Both the position numbers and the translations under genes were made by a program. A DNA stretch of 17,015 nucleotides from JBBIOI01 sp037443425. GTDB lineage: Bacteria > Desulfobacterota > BSN033 > UBA1163. Below, piece after piece: positions 1-8,341 of the stretch (position 1 is the stretch's first letter; each line of letters begins with the position of its first letter). The DNA lies in contig JBBIOI010000075.1 of assembly GCA_037443425.1 (NCBI GenBank), forward strand, positions 1-17,015, read 5' to 3'. Below the pieces are notes generated by a model. The model ran no database searches. It was not told the DNA's origin and worked only from the letters and a program-made list of their open reading frames with translations.

Positions 1-1
1 T

Positions 2-799
2 TCCAATTCTTTGAAAGATAAAAATCTTTTCATTAATGAACAGAAAAAAGAATTTAATCGTCTTATAAGATCATTTAAGAAAAAGATGTTTCAGCCGCGT
101 TCTTTTACTGATCTCATAGTCGAAGTTGGTATATTATTTTTAGGAAGGCCATATAGCCAGAATCATGGAGAGCCTTATGAATATCTTCATTTAAATCTAA
201 GAAGGTTTGATTGTTTCACTTTTATAGAGCACGTCATTGGGTTTGTATTACTCCTTAAGTGGGGTTTGAATTCATTTGAGGCATTTCTACAGATCCTTAA
301 AAAGGTGAGTTTCCGAGCAGGCAAGGTTAAAGGATATACGTCAAGACTTCACTACTTCACAGATTGGGTATATGATAATCAAAATAAGGGTTTTCTAAAG
401 GATGTTACAAAGGAGATTGGTGGAAAGGTTTTGAGAAAGACAATAAATTATATGAGCAAGCATAGGGAGTCTTATCCCCAATTGAGAAACGAGAAAGACT
501 TGTTGAAGATGAAGGATATTGAAAAGTGTATATCTAAGAGAGCTATCTATTTTATTCCAAAAGAGAGGTTTAGAGCCTCGGAGAAGAAGATTGAGGATGG
601 AGATATTATTGGGATCACGACATACAAAAGGGGCCTTGATGTTGAGCATGTTGGAATTGGAGTAAGGGTTAAGGGAAGAATTCACCTTCTTCATGCCTCG
701 AGTAAAGAAGGAATGGTTTTGATTTCTAAGGAAACCCTATGTAGATACTTAATGAGGAGTAAAAGTAGAAGCGGGATAATAGTTGCAAGGATATGTTAA
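2..799 (+). CDS. DUF1460 family protein (NlpC/P60-like amidase/peptidase), 5' end uncertain
   Basis: Predicted papain-like (NlpC/P60 superfamily) hydrolase of the DUF1460 family, whose studied members act on bacterial cell-wall amide bonds. Counting from a TTG at 11, the nucleophile motif F-D-C-F-T-F puts Cys at 68, the family segment SRLHYFTDW is at 111-119, and E-H-V-G-I-G gives the likely catalytic His at 213, followed by HAS at 228-230. No stop separates the TTG at 11 from the window edge, so the gene probably starts outside the window. A signal peptide cannot be judged for that reason; none is visible in what is present. Its stop overlaps the stop of the convergent glycosyltransferase gene by 4 bases, leaving no room for a terminator between them. 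Position beside SpoIID-, AmpG-, AmgK- and MurU-like genes supports a role in peptidoglycan breakdown. Exact substrate unknown. Confidence 0.75.
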   Translation, partial: SNSLKDKNLFINEQKKEFNRLIRSFKKKMFQPRSFTDLIVEVGILFLGRPYSQNHGEPYEYLHLNLRRFDCFTFIEHVIGFVLLLKWGLNSFEAFLQILKKVSFRAGKVKGYTSRLHYFTDWVYDNQNKGFLKDVTKEIGGKVLRKTINYMSKHRESYPQLRNEKDLLKMKDIEKCISKRAIYFIPKERFRASEKKIEDGDIIGITTYKRGLDVEHVGIGVRVKGRIHLLHASSKEGMVLISKETLCRYLMRSKSRSGIIVARIC

Positions 800-2271
800 A
801 TTATTCCTTTAATCAGTCTTTGTCTAAATGAGATTTCCTCCGTTCGAATAAGATCCTTAAAGGCATTCTTTTGATTTAAATCTTTATGACTAAGATTTGA
901 ATCACTATTACCTGTCCATCTTCTACAGAGGTATAGATTTTCATAGATTCTTCCGATCTTGAATTCCCTTGAGATTCGTAGTGCAATTGCATAATCTTCA
1001 CCATAGCTTACATTTAAAAATCCTATTTTTCGAATTAAGGCAGTGTTAAAACCCCGAGGTGCACCAAGGCCATTTATCCTTAATGCATTGTTGTGTCCGT
1101 TTTCATCGGTCCATTCCCTATGATCTATAAAACCCGGGGGGATCTCTTTTAAATTTGAGTCCACAAGGGTATAAGAACCTATGACCATTGCAAATTCTCC
1201 ATTGCTAAGCATATTTACCATCTTCTTTAAGGTATGTGGTGTTGAATAAAGGTCATCTGAATCGAGTTGGATAGCATAACGACCGCAATAAATGGAGTTT
1301 AAGGCTTCGTTCCAGCAACCACCAATCCCGAGGTCATCCCTTACAGGAATAATATGCTTTATTCGAGAATCTTTTTTGGCTAGTCTTGATACGATTGAAG
1401 TTGTTTCATCTTTCGAGTGGTTATTCACCACGATGACATTAAATGGAAAGTCTGCTTGCTGCGAAAGTGCACTCCTGATCGCATCTGATATGGTCTCTTT
1501 GCGATCCTTTACGGGTATAATGATCGATGCCTCTACAGGGAAATTATCATTAGTTTTCTCTACTTTTTTAAGAATATAATGGGGGATGTAAGCACCGATC
1601 TTTTTTAAATATTCAGTAAATATAAACTCCATCTCCTTCTGGATTTTCAGGTTTTTGGGGTCAACATAAGAATATAGTTTTTTGATAAAAAATTCTTCAT
1701 GATTCTTAACTACAGTATATAAAGGTTCGTTTAGATGTATAATAGGATTTTCAATAGATAGCTTTAGCCTCAAATCATAAATACTTCCCCATCTTAATCC
1801 TAAAAGAAGACCATATTTTTTTAGTGTTTTCTTGATCTCAGCTGTTGAAAGTAGGATTATATTTCCAAATTCAAAATCATCCCTTACACTACCAATTTGA
1901 TAATCATTAAGAGGGACATATATTTTTTTATCATTCAATTCTTCGTAGAAGTCCGAGTAAACCATTGCTCCACGATGGTCTTTAGTACATTTTAAAAGTT
2001 TTTCTAAGGCTTCAGATTCAAAGTAGATAATTTGAGGTTTTAGGACGATAAGTAAAAAATCTGTTTTTACTTCTTGTAAAATCTTAATAAGCGTATTAGT
2101 TGAATGTATTGGTTCTCCGGATAAGACCTCAACTTTGTATGCGTTTAATGGTTTAGAGTCCTGGCCGATGATAAGGACCCTTTCGATCAGAGGAAAGGAA
2201 CTAAGATTAATGATCAATCTATCAAAAAGTTTATCAGGATAAAAAGGTACTACAGCTGTAATGGGCTTCAT
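796..2271 (-). CDS. Two-domain family-2 glycosyltransferase
   Basis: The C-terminal half (about 246-491) is a clear GT-A, family-2 glycosyltransferase domain. It has the nucleotide-binding start ASIIIPVKDR at 248-257, the acceptor region VVNNHSKDET at 281-290, the metal-binding D-S-D-D at 337-340 and a YGED acidic motif at 423-426. The N-terminal half (1-about 210) also begins like a GT-A fold (ITAVVPFYPD) and contains a VYSDFYEE segment at 104-111, but its catalytic motifs look degenerate; it may be an inactive or regulatory second domain. No membrane segments or signal peptide, so cytoplasmic. It is the last gene of the long minus-strand operon, 24 bases after the AmgK-like gene. Donor and acceptor sugars cannot be told from sequence. 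The context (MurU-like UDP-sugar maker just upstream) suggests an envelope polymer. Confidence 0.85.
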   Translation of the reverse strand: MKPITAVVPFYPDKLFDRLIINLSSFPLIERVLIIGQDSKPLNAYKVEVLSGEPIHSTNTLIKILQEVKTDFLLIVLKPQIIYFESEALEKLLKCTKDHRGAMVYSDFYEELNDKKIYVPLNDYQIGSVRDDFEFGNIILLSTAEIKKTLKKYGLLLGLRWGSIYDLRLKLSIENPIIHLNEPLYTVVKNHEEFFIKKLYSYVDPKNLKIQKEMEFIFTEYLKKIGAYIPHYILKKVEKTNDNFPVEASIIIPVKDRKETISDAIRSALSQQADFPFNVIVVNNHSKDETTSIVSRLAKKDSRIKHIIPVRDDLGIGGCWNEALNSIYCGRYAIQLDSDDLYSTPHTLKKMVNMLSNGEFAMVIGSYTLVDSNLKEIPPGFIDHREWTDENGHNNALRINGLGAPRGFNTALIRKIGFLNVSYGEDYAIALRISREFKIGRIYENLYLCRRWTGNSDSNLSHKDLNQKNAFKDLIRTEEISFRQRLIKGII

Positions 2272-2295
2272 ATTCTAATAATTATTTTAATCTTT

Positions 2296-3309
2296 TTATT
2301 TCTTACACATCAAGCATAAGCCCTTAAGTAAAGGGAGATATGAAATCATTGATGTTACGAGATAAAGATTCTCTAATGCAGCGGGTATATATTTAATATA
2401 AACCTTTAATCCTTTCTTTAGACCCAGAAAACAGTAAGCACCAAGTGCTTGCATTAAACGTTGAGCCGAGGCCAGCCAGAAATTTTCCTCAAATACTTTC
2501 CAATCCATCTCTTTTTTGACAAGTGAATAATAGTAAGAAAGAAGTTTTATTCTTTTGTCTTGGGAGATTTCGACATAAGGGTCAAGTAGTAGTGAACCTA
2601 AGTCATAGAATGGGTTTCCAAAACGCATACCTTGGAAATCGATTAAAAGAACCTCTTCATTTCTAATCATTATATTCTGTGATTGAAGATCACGATGTAT
2701 GAGCGTTGGGCTTATTTTTAAAAGTTTATTTCTAAGGTTAATTAATTCATTTTCAAAGGCTTTCTCAACATGTGGATCAAGTCTTATTTTGCAAAAATCT
2801 TTAATAAAATTTTCTTTAAAATATTCTTGTTCCCATTGATAAAGATTGGAATCAAAATCATCCATAAGTTTTAAATGCTCGTAGTATGGGAACCCATTTT
2901 TTTTAAAGGAGTGAAGTTTGCTGATGACGTATAAAGTCTTCTGATAAAAGATCTCTCTTTTCTCCCAGGGTTCATCTTTTAAAGAATATAGGGTCTTTTC
3001 ACCAATATCTTCTATTAAGATAAGATATCTTTTTGTGTCATAGTTTATTATTTTGGGGACTGGGATCTTAATTTCCATTAGAAATTTAGCTATCTCAACA
3101 TAAAGGTTATTTTCTTCGCGGTTTGGATTGTAATAGATTAAAATAGCTGATTCATTTTCATTCCATCTCAATCGATAAAATGAACGATCAGACCCCCTTC
3201 TTTCAAGAGGAAAAATCTCAATCTTTATGGATTCCTGAATCCCCAAAGACCTTCTACAGAAATCGACAAGTTCAACTGATCTTAAACCTTTTAATTTACC
3301 TTTAATCAT
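2296..3309 (-). CDS. amgK: AmgK-like aminoglycoside-phosphotransferase-fold sugar kinase
   Basis: Kinase of the APH/choline-kinase fold, closest in pattern to AmgK, which phosphorylates the anomeric carbon of MurNAc or GlcNAc in the peptidoglycan recycling bypass known from Pseudomonas. Visible features are a G-S-D-R-S-F-Y-R-L segment at 39-47 resembling the AmgK S-D-A-S-F-R-R-Y loop, the catalytic loop HRDLQSQN at 205-212 (Asp207), the metal-binding IDFQ at 223-226 (Asp224) with YDLGSLL at 235-241, and AQRLMQALGAYCFLGL at 282-297, which resembles AmgK's QR-LK-LGIF stretch. Length (337 residues) fits. Only 4 bases separate it from the upstream MurU-like gene; AmgK and MurU act in sequence and are commonly neighbours. 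Other APH-fold sugar kinases, such as those acting on heptose or nucleoside, remain possible because substrate residues cannot be checked here. Confidence 0.7.
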   Translation of the reverse strand: MIKGKLKGLRSVELVDFCRRSLGIQESIKIEIFPLERRGSDRSFYRLRWNENESAILIYYNPNREENNLYVEIAKFLMEIKIPVPKIINYDTKRYLILIEDIGEKTLYSLKDEPWEKREIFYQKTLYVISKLHSFKKNGFPYYEHLKLMDDFDSNLYQWEQEYFKENFIKDFCKIRLDPHVEKAFENELINLRNKLLKISPTLIHRDLQSQNIMIRNEEVLLIDFQGMRFGNPFYDLGSLLLDPYVEISQDKRIKLLSYYYSLVKKEMDWKVFEENFWLASAQRLMQALGAYCFLGLKKGLKVYIKYIPAALENLYLVTSMISYLPLLKGLCLMCKK

Positions 3310-3313
3310 AAAT

Positions 3314-4015
3314 TTATTCCTTTATTTTATTATAGGTCTCGATCGAGCCAATTTCCTGCCATTGCCCATCATCTATAATGACTCCTTTAATAGAACCTGG
3401 CATTTCACTTATTCTACGGATCATTGCATAAATAATAGATTCTACCCTTCCTTTTACAAGATGGCTAAGAAAAGATGTCTCAACAGTATAAATTCCAGTA
3501 AACTGGCATCTCTTAATACCTATTCTCCCTAAAATATTTCTTATATCACAAACATATCCTTTTTCATCGATTTCAACATTTAATAGATGACCCTTACTTC
3601 GAAGGGCAAGTGTAATCTCAGGTCTGTTTTCATCATGGGCAGATATTAGCTTTTTAAGAGAAAGATTGGAGATCACATCTGCATTATAACAGATAATTGC
3701 TTCGTCTTCGGTTAAAAGATCTTCAATATTTTTTAGACCACCTGCAGTCTCAAGAAGTATAGGCTCATAGCGAAAAATGATTGGTACCCCACGCCATTTT
3801 TGTTCGGGGAAACTTTTAAGAAAAAGATCTGAGAGGTGATGGATATTTATTATAAATCGTTCTATTCCTACCTCTAAGAGGTGATCCATTATATAGGTAA
3901 TAATTGGCCGGCCTTTGATTTCGAGCAGGGGTTTTGGGCATTGCTGTGTAAGCGGAAGGAGCCTTGTTCCAAGACCTGCCCCAAGAATGAAAGCTGTTTT
4001 AAAGCGTCGCCTCAT
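3314..4015 (-). CDS. murU: MurU-like sugar-1-phosphate nucleotidyltransferase
   Basis: A 233-residue nucleotidyltransferase of the MurU/GCD1 group. MurU makes UDP-MurNAc from MurNAc-1-phosphate. From the chosen start the motifs are LGAGLGTRLLPLT at 11-23 with CPKPLL at 26-31 (nucleotide binding), LETAGGL at 88-94 (typical of MurU and related enzymes), the metal-binding N-A-D at 111-113, and WQEIGS at 219-224. It lacks the left-handed beta-helix of GlmU, as MurU does. The reading frame is open 26 codons further upstream, but ATG at 4015 is preferred: it gives the normal MurU length and an ATGA overlap with the stop of the upstream AmpG-like gene, implying translational coupling. The nucleotide and sugar specificity are inferred from neighbours; a general sugar-1-phosphate uridylyl- or guanylyltransferase is the alternative. 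Confidence 0.72.
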   Translation of the reverse strand: MRRRFKTAFILGAGLGTRLLPLTQQCPKPLLEIKGRPIITYIMDHLLEVGIERFIINIHHLSDLFLKSFPEQKWRGVPIIFRYEPILLETAGGLKNIEDLLTEDEAIICYNADVISNLSLKKLISAHDENRPEITLALRSKGHLLNVEIDEKGYVCDIRNILGRIGIKRCQFTGIYTVETSFLSHLVKGRVESIIYAMIRRISEMPGSIKGVIIDDGQWQEIGSIETYNKIKE

Positions 4016-5292
4016 CTCTTTTTCCCAAATTCTGATTCTATCTTTATTAAACCCGTAACAATGAAGCCAGGGATTGTTGCAAAAATTACCCATAGAAAAT
4101 AGTTCTGGTAACCCAACATCTCCTGAATCCAGCCACTTGCCATAGCTGGAAACATCATCCCCAATGCCATGATACCTGTAGATATGGCATAATAAACCGT
4201 CCGATAACGACCTTCTGAAACCATTATCATAAACATAGTATAGGCGGTAAATCCAAAGCCATAACCGAATTGTTCAATAGCTACGCAGATGTTTATCAGA
4301 TAAAAATTCTTAGGTAATGTCTGTGAGAGATATACATATACTAAATCAGGTATATGCATCGCACATGCCATGATCCAGATGCAAAACTTTAACCCTTTTT
4401 TATATATAATAAAACCTCCAATTATACCTCCAAAAGTTAATGAAATCACACCTATGAGACCATAAGCGATTCCAACCTGATAGGTTGTGAGACCAAGTCC
4501 TCCCTTTGAATTCGGATCAAGAAGGAATGGGGCTAAGATTTTAACAATCTGAGTCTCTGCAAATCTAAAGAATAGGAAGAAGGAGAGGATTCTTAAAATA
4601 TCCTTTTTCTGGAAGAATGAGATAAATGTTTGTAAAAATTCTTTAAAAAAAGAAGTAGACAGATCTTGTTTTTGAGGACGATCATCTATAGGAAAGGGAA
4701 GGATAAAAAAGTGATATATCAGAAGTGTTCCAAATGTGATTGCTCCTAAAAATATGGTAATAGACCATGCCCTTTGAGGTGAAAATCCATTTAACTCAAG
4801 AAGGCCTGCAAACAGTATAAGACCTCCTTTTGTGGTAATAGTTGCAATTCGATAAAAAGCGGTCCTTACCCCAATAAATGCAGATTGGATATCCTCTGAG
4901 AGACCCAAAATATAAAATCCATCGGCTGCAATATCATGCGTGGCCGAACTGAAGGCCATTAACCAGAAGAAGGCAAGTGTATACTGGAAAAATCTTGATG
5001 TTGGAATTGTAAAGGCAATTGAAGCAAATGAGATACTGATAAGAAGTTCCATCCAGAGAATCCAGAACCGCTTTTTACTGAAGAGTTCTACTATTGGACT
5101 CCAGAGTGGTTTTATAACCCAAGGGAGATAAAGCCAGCTTGTATAAAATGCAATTTCTTTATTGGAGATCCCAAGACTTTTGTATAAAACAACTGAGACT
5201 GTCATTACCATTGTGTAAGGGATCCCTTCTGCAAAATATAAAGAAGGAACCCATGCCCATGGTCCCCTTGATTCCATTTTTAATTTTTTCAT
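4012..5292 (-). CDS. ampG: AmpG-like (PAT family) muropeptide MFS permease
   Basis: Polytopic inner-membrane carrier of the MFS, about 12 hydrophobic segments over 426 residues. It matches the peptide/acetyl-CoA (PAT) group that includes AmpG, the importer of GlcNAc-anhydroMurNAc peptides. Diagnostic stretches are YFAEGIPY at 19-26 (AmpG: F-A-S-G-L-P), KPLWSP at 61-66 (AmpG: K-F-L-W-S-P) and SSATHDIAADGF at 115-126 (AmpG: C-S-A-S-Q-D-I-V-F-D-A-W). The form with D-I-A-A-D-G-F and R-T-A-F-Y-R-I-A is, to my recollection, the one common in Bacteroidetes rather than the enterobacterial one. It lies 34 bases after the SpoIID gene and overlaps the MurU-like gene by an ATGA, so the wall fragments it imports could feed the AmgK/MurU-like pair directly. 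No clear Shine-Dalgarno before the start; ATG at 5277 is an alternative. Confidence 0.8.
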   Translation of the reverse strand: MKKLKMESRGPWAWVPSLYFAEGIPYTMVMTVSVVLYKSLGISNKEIAFYTSWLYLPWVIKPLWSPIVELFSKKRFWILWMELLISISFASIAFTIPTSRFFQYTLAFFWLMAFSSATHDIAADGFYILGLSEDIQSAFIGVRTAFYRIATITTKGGLILFAGLLELNGFSPQRAWSITIFLGAITFGTLLIYHFFILPFPIDDRPQKQDLSTSFFKEFLQTFISFFQKKDILRILSFFLFFRFAETQIVKILAPFLLDPNSKGGLGLTTYQVGIAYGLIGVISLTFGGIIGGFIIYKKGLKFCIWIMACAMHIPDLVYVYLSQTLPKNFYLINICVAIEQFGYGFGFTAYTMFMIMVSEGRYRTVYYAISTGIMALGMMFPAMASGWIQEMLGYQNYFLWVIFATIPGFIVTGLIKIESEFGKKR

Positions 5293-5326
5293 AATCGATT
5301 CTGATTATAAAAGTTTCACCAATCCA

Positions 5327-6631
5327 CTAATAAATCTTTTTGATCTCTATTCCTGCATAGTAATGCCTTAGTATCTCCTCCATTGAGAATCCCCTAACAG
5401 CCATATTGGCAGCACCTGTTTGACAGAGTCCTACCCCATGTCCCCATCCAGCACCATAAAAGATTATCCTATCTTTATTAATTTTAAGTATAAAGGCACT
5501 GCTCAGCAGGTGAGTTTGAGATAGCCATCTTCGGATTTCAAGTTCTTTTCCAAGTATTATCTCCTTATTAGAACCAATAATCTTAAGACGATAAATTCGG
5601 CCTGATGGCCCTCTCAGTAATGGAATAATCTCTTTCATGCACCCAAGGTCAATGCCTGATTTTTCTCTAATAATTTTCTCAAGCTCACTTCGTGAATATT
5701 CAATTTTCCATCGAAAGGGGTTTTTTGTTTCGAGATCCATTTTACCAAGGATATTATTTAATAATTCTTTGTCTTCAATGTTACAAAAGGCATCAGGTCT
5801 GGAGAGTATCCAACTTTCTGCCTCATTCTCATTAGTGATTGGCTTATATTTATTCAATGAATCAGAATTGGATTTCAAATAGGGGACTTTAAGATCGCTC
5901 CACGCAGTTTCAAAATTTTCAGTGATTCCCCCACAAACCTTAGAATAGCAGGCATTACAGATTTCATCCTGGTATGTCATCACTAAGCCATAGGTTTGGT
6001 TAATCGTATCAACGATTCTTTTTCTACCGTGCTGTGGTATTCCATAATAACGCTGACAGTGATCGTTGCTACAAACATCAAAGGTGTTGTGGGTTTCATA
6101 GTCATACCATCGAATAATCTCATCTTCCTTGGGCTTTTCTTTATTAAAATTTGGTGTCTCTTTATTCTTCTTTTTTCTTAAAACATAAAGAAGCCAGCTA
6201 CGCGAAATTATTGCATGGGCCTTAAGGAATTCGATCGGTGCAGATGCATTCATTTCAGAGGAGATAACGCTGGCCAAATAACTTTCGATATGGACTTCAT
6301 TGATTACTTGAAAGGTTCCTTCTTTCTTAATTTTAAAGATAAGATTGCCTTCATAGGTTAAGTCCCTTTTCCTTTCCCAATGAAAGTTGTTGCCAATGGT
6401 TACCTGATATAGGGTAAAGGTAGCGTTATCCAATGACCTTATTTTTATTGAATTATTGAATAAAAATTTATCTTTACTTTCAGTTATAAATGCAAACCTT
6501 CCTGATTCTAATTTTACTGAAAATTGACCTGATACAGTTCCATTTCCTTCTAATAGAAAATTTCCATTTAGTTTTCCTGAAATCTCTTCTGATTCTGTCA
6601 GTAAAACAGATATCTTAGGCTCGAAATTCAT
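5327..6631 (-). CDS. SpoIID/LytB-domain protein (lytic-transglycosylase family), no signal peptide
   Basis: A 434-residue protein with the full SpoIID/LytB domain. SpoIID is a lytic transglycosylase that cuts denuded glycan strands, leaving 1,6-anhydroMurNAc ends. The core begins with VISSEMNASAPIEFLKAHA near 122-140, where Glu126 aligns with the catalytic Glu of SpoIID. Cys228 and Cys233 lie in a CYSKVCGG motif like the zinc/structural cysteines of the family, and the signature GWGHGVGLCQTGA is at 395-407. Residues 1-110 form a beta-rich segment with repeated G-x-L and ESGR-like turns. A Lys/Glu-rich insertion lies at 152-175 and a C-S-N-D-H-C motif at 187-192. There is no N-terminal hydrophobic stretch, unusual for an enzyme whose substrate is extracytoplasmic. 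It follows the MFS gene by 12 bases. Not evidence of sporulation: such domains occur in many non-sporulating phyla. Confidence 0.85.
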   Translation of the reverse strand: MNFEPKISVLLTESEEISGKLNGNFLLEGNGTVSGQFSVKLESGRFAFITESKDKFLFNNSIKIRSLDNATFTLYQVTIGNNFHWERKRDLTYEGNLIFKIKKEGTFQVINEVHIESYLASVISSEMNASAPIEFLKAHAIISRSWLLYVLRKKKNKETPNFNKEKPKEDEIIRWYDYETHNTFDVCSNDHCQRYYGIPQHGRKRIVDTINQTYGLVMTYQDEICNACYSKVCGGITENFETAWSDLKVPYLKSNSDSLNKYKPITNENEAESWILSRPDAFCNIEDKELLNNILGKMDLETKNPFRWKIEYSRSELEKIIREKSGIDLGCMKEIIPLLRGPSGRIYRLKIIGSNKEIILGKELEIRRWLSQTHLLSSAFILKINKDRIIFYGAGWGHGVGLCQTGAANMAVRGFSMEEILRHYYAGIEIKKIY

Positions 6632-6643
6632 TACGGTGATTTC

Positions 6644-7876
6644 TTATCTGTCTTTTATGATCTTTAAAATAATTGCCAAAATAAAACCTGATAAGCCTAT
6701 TGCCTCACAAAGAAGAAAAGCCTGTTTATAGCTTTTTGTAAGGTCAAATATATAACCTGTAAACAATGGTCCAATAGCACCACCACTCATTACACTTAAA
6801 TTAAGTATTCCAAAGATCAGTCCATGCGCCTTTAATCCAAACATCTCTGCAATAATTGGTGAATGAGAAACTGCTATTCCACCATAACCAAATCCAAAGA
6901 GGGCACCACTTATTAGAAGTATGAAGAAATTGTTCGTTAGAAATATTGAGATCAATGCAACTGAAACGAAAAAAAAGCCAAAGATCAATATGGATCGACT
7001 ACCAATGAGATCTCCCATTTTGCCCATAAAGATCTTTCCAATGATACTTAAGCCACCAACTGTGGCTAAAATGTTAGCTGCCTTAACTGGTTCAGTTTTT
7101 AAATCTATGGCATGGGGCACAATGTGAACCATGATTGTGAAAACACAGTATCCATAGCAGAAACCAGTGGGAAAGAAGATCCAGAATTTAGTATGATGGA
7201 TTGCCTCACTTAGAGAGAGACCTTTTGGTAAGACGTTTTCTTTTGGTTGATCTATTTGTGTTTCTCCAAATGGAAGCTGTCCAATTGAACTTGGCTCTTT
7301 CTTGATAAACTGCGCGAGCAGAACGACTCCTCCTAATACAACACTTCCTAAGATAGCAAATGATAGTCTCCAACCATAATTTAAAATAAGCCTGCTGGCA
7401 ATAGGAGGGCTTATCAAACCTCCGATACCACTTCCTGCTGTAACAATGCCTGTCATCAAACCCCTTCTCTTAACAAACCATCTTGCAACAGTTGATGTAA
7501 GAGGAATAAAAGCGCCGCTCATACCCATACCAACTAATAAACCATAAAATATGTAAAGGTGTAATATAGAATCTATTTGCGACATAAGGATGAAACCGAG
7601 ACCCAAAAAGAGACCGGATATTGTCATTACCACCCTTGGACCAAATCTGTCTGTAAGCCAGCCCATGACAATTGTTAAGAAAGCATTTAGCAATGAAGCG
7701 ACTGAGAAGGCACCAGAAGTAGTTGCCCTTGTCCATCCAAAATCATTTAAGACAGGCTTAAAAAATACACCAAATGAATAATGGCCTGCCCACATAAGGG
7801 CCATTATTAGTAGTGAGATTGCTACAACAATATATCCGTAGAAGAATTTTCGTTGGTTTTCAAACGATTGATCCAT
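6644..7876 (-). CDS. MFS carrier, monocarboxylate/oxalate-formate (MCT/OFA) type
   Basis: Inner-membrane secondary carrier of 410 residues with about 12 membrane segments. Family signs include the N-terminal FFYGYIVVAISLLIM start and HYSFGVFFKPVLNDFGWTRA near 27-46, where a Gly-rich first helix and a D-F-G-W-T-R-A motif are typical of MCT and oxalate:formate antiporter relatives. The MFS loop G-W-L-T-D-R-F-G-P-R is near 67-76, and a G-S-G-I-G-G-L-I-S-P-P stretch lies in the fifth helix. These carriers usually move monocarboxylates such as lactate, pyruvate, formate or oxalate. The gene sits two genes after larA in the same transcription unit, which makes a 2-hydroxy acid such as lactate the leading guess for its cargo; sequence alone does not settle it. 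Confidence 0.8.
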   Translation of the reverse strand: MDQSFENQRKFFYGYIVVAISLLIMALMWAGHYSFGVFFKPVLNDFGWTRATTSGAFSVASLLNAFLTIVMGWLTDRFGPRVVMTISGLFLGLGFILMSQIDSILHLYIFYGLLVGMGMSGAFIPLTSTVARWFVKRRGLMTGIVTAGSGIGGLISPPIASRLILNYGWRLSFAILGSVVLGGVVLLAQFIKKEPSSIGQLPFGETQIDQPKENVLPKGLSLSEAIHHTKFWIFFPTGFCYGYCVFTIMVHIVPHAIDLKTEPVKAANILATVGGLSIIGKIFMGKMGDLIGSRSILIFGFFFVSVALISIFLTNNFFILLISGALFGFGYGGIAVSHSPIIAEMFGLKAHGLIFGILNLSVMSGGAIGPLFTGYIFDLTKSYKQAFLLCEAIGLSGFILAIILKIIKDR

Positions 7877-7903
7877 ATCTAACTTTAAATAAGCATTGAT
7901 ATA

Positions 7904-8341
7904 CTAACTAATTTTAGATTTGTACAAAGGATTAAATCTAATTTTTTTCTTTTTACAGGTTAAAATCAAAAATGCTACTAATCCGATACCTATTATGTCA
8001 AGAAAGATATCACCAATAGAAGCCTCTCTGAAAGGTATGTAAATTTGGTGAATCTCATCCAGGATGGCCACAGTAACCGAAATTATAATAGGGAAACACA
8101 AGGATACAGTTATTTTTTTTTCGTTAGATGACCTTAAAGTATCAGGGTTAAAAGAAAGATAGAGGAGAAACATAAGGATCCCGTATAATGGTATATGAAG
8201 AAGACTATATGGATTATAACGAGAAAGGTCGGATGAAACCGAAGAGTCAGATAGTAAGAATATTGCCATTATATAGATTAATGAAATGACTATAAAAAAA
8301 AGATTTTTTTTACTCAGCCCTTGGAAAAATTTAACGGACAT
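7904..8341 (-). CDS. VanZ-like small membrane protein
   Basis: A 145-residue protein with four predicted membrane helices (about 14-30, 46-64, 78-95 and 112-128) and the VanZ-family signature. D-E-I-H-Q is at 95-99, followed by I-P-F-R-E-A-S at 102-108 and Asp111 in the next helix, then a C-terminal basic tail. VanZ itself gives low-level teicoplanin resistance; the function of most relatives is unknown. The frame is open to 8437, but starting at ATG 8341 is preferred. That start puts the protein on the usual VanZ length, places the first helix near the N-terminus and leaves an 11-base overlap with the larA stop, whereas the longer form would overlap larA by over 100 bases. Confidence 0.75.
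   Translation of the reverse strand: MSVKFFQGLSKKNLFFIVISLIYIMAIFLLSDSSVSSDLSRYNPYSLLHIPLYGILMFLLYLSFNPDTLRSSNEKKITVSLCFPIIISVTVAILDEIHQIYIPFREASIGDIFLDIIGIGLVAFLILTCKKKKIRFNPLYKSKIS

Noticed and set aside
395..694. 99-codon minus-strand open frame opposite the DUF1460 gene
   Set aside because: It is antisense to a gene with clear catalytic motifs and shows no domain of its own.
4016..4093. N-terminal extension of the MurU-like protein to 4093
   Set aside because: It reads backwards into the AmpG-like gene and adds residues absent from the family; ATGA coupling at 4015-4012 is the standard arrangement.
5327..6631. SpoIID as a sign of an endospore-forming Firmicute
   Set aside because: SpoIID/LytB domains occur in many non-sporulating bacteria, and GmhA and the other genes argue for a Gram-negative cell.
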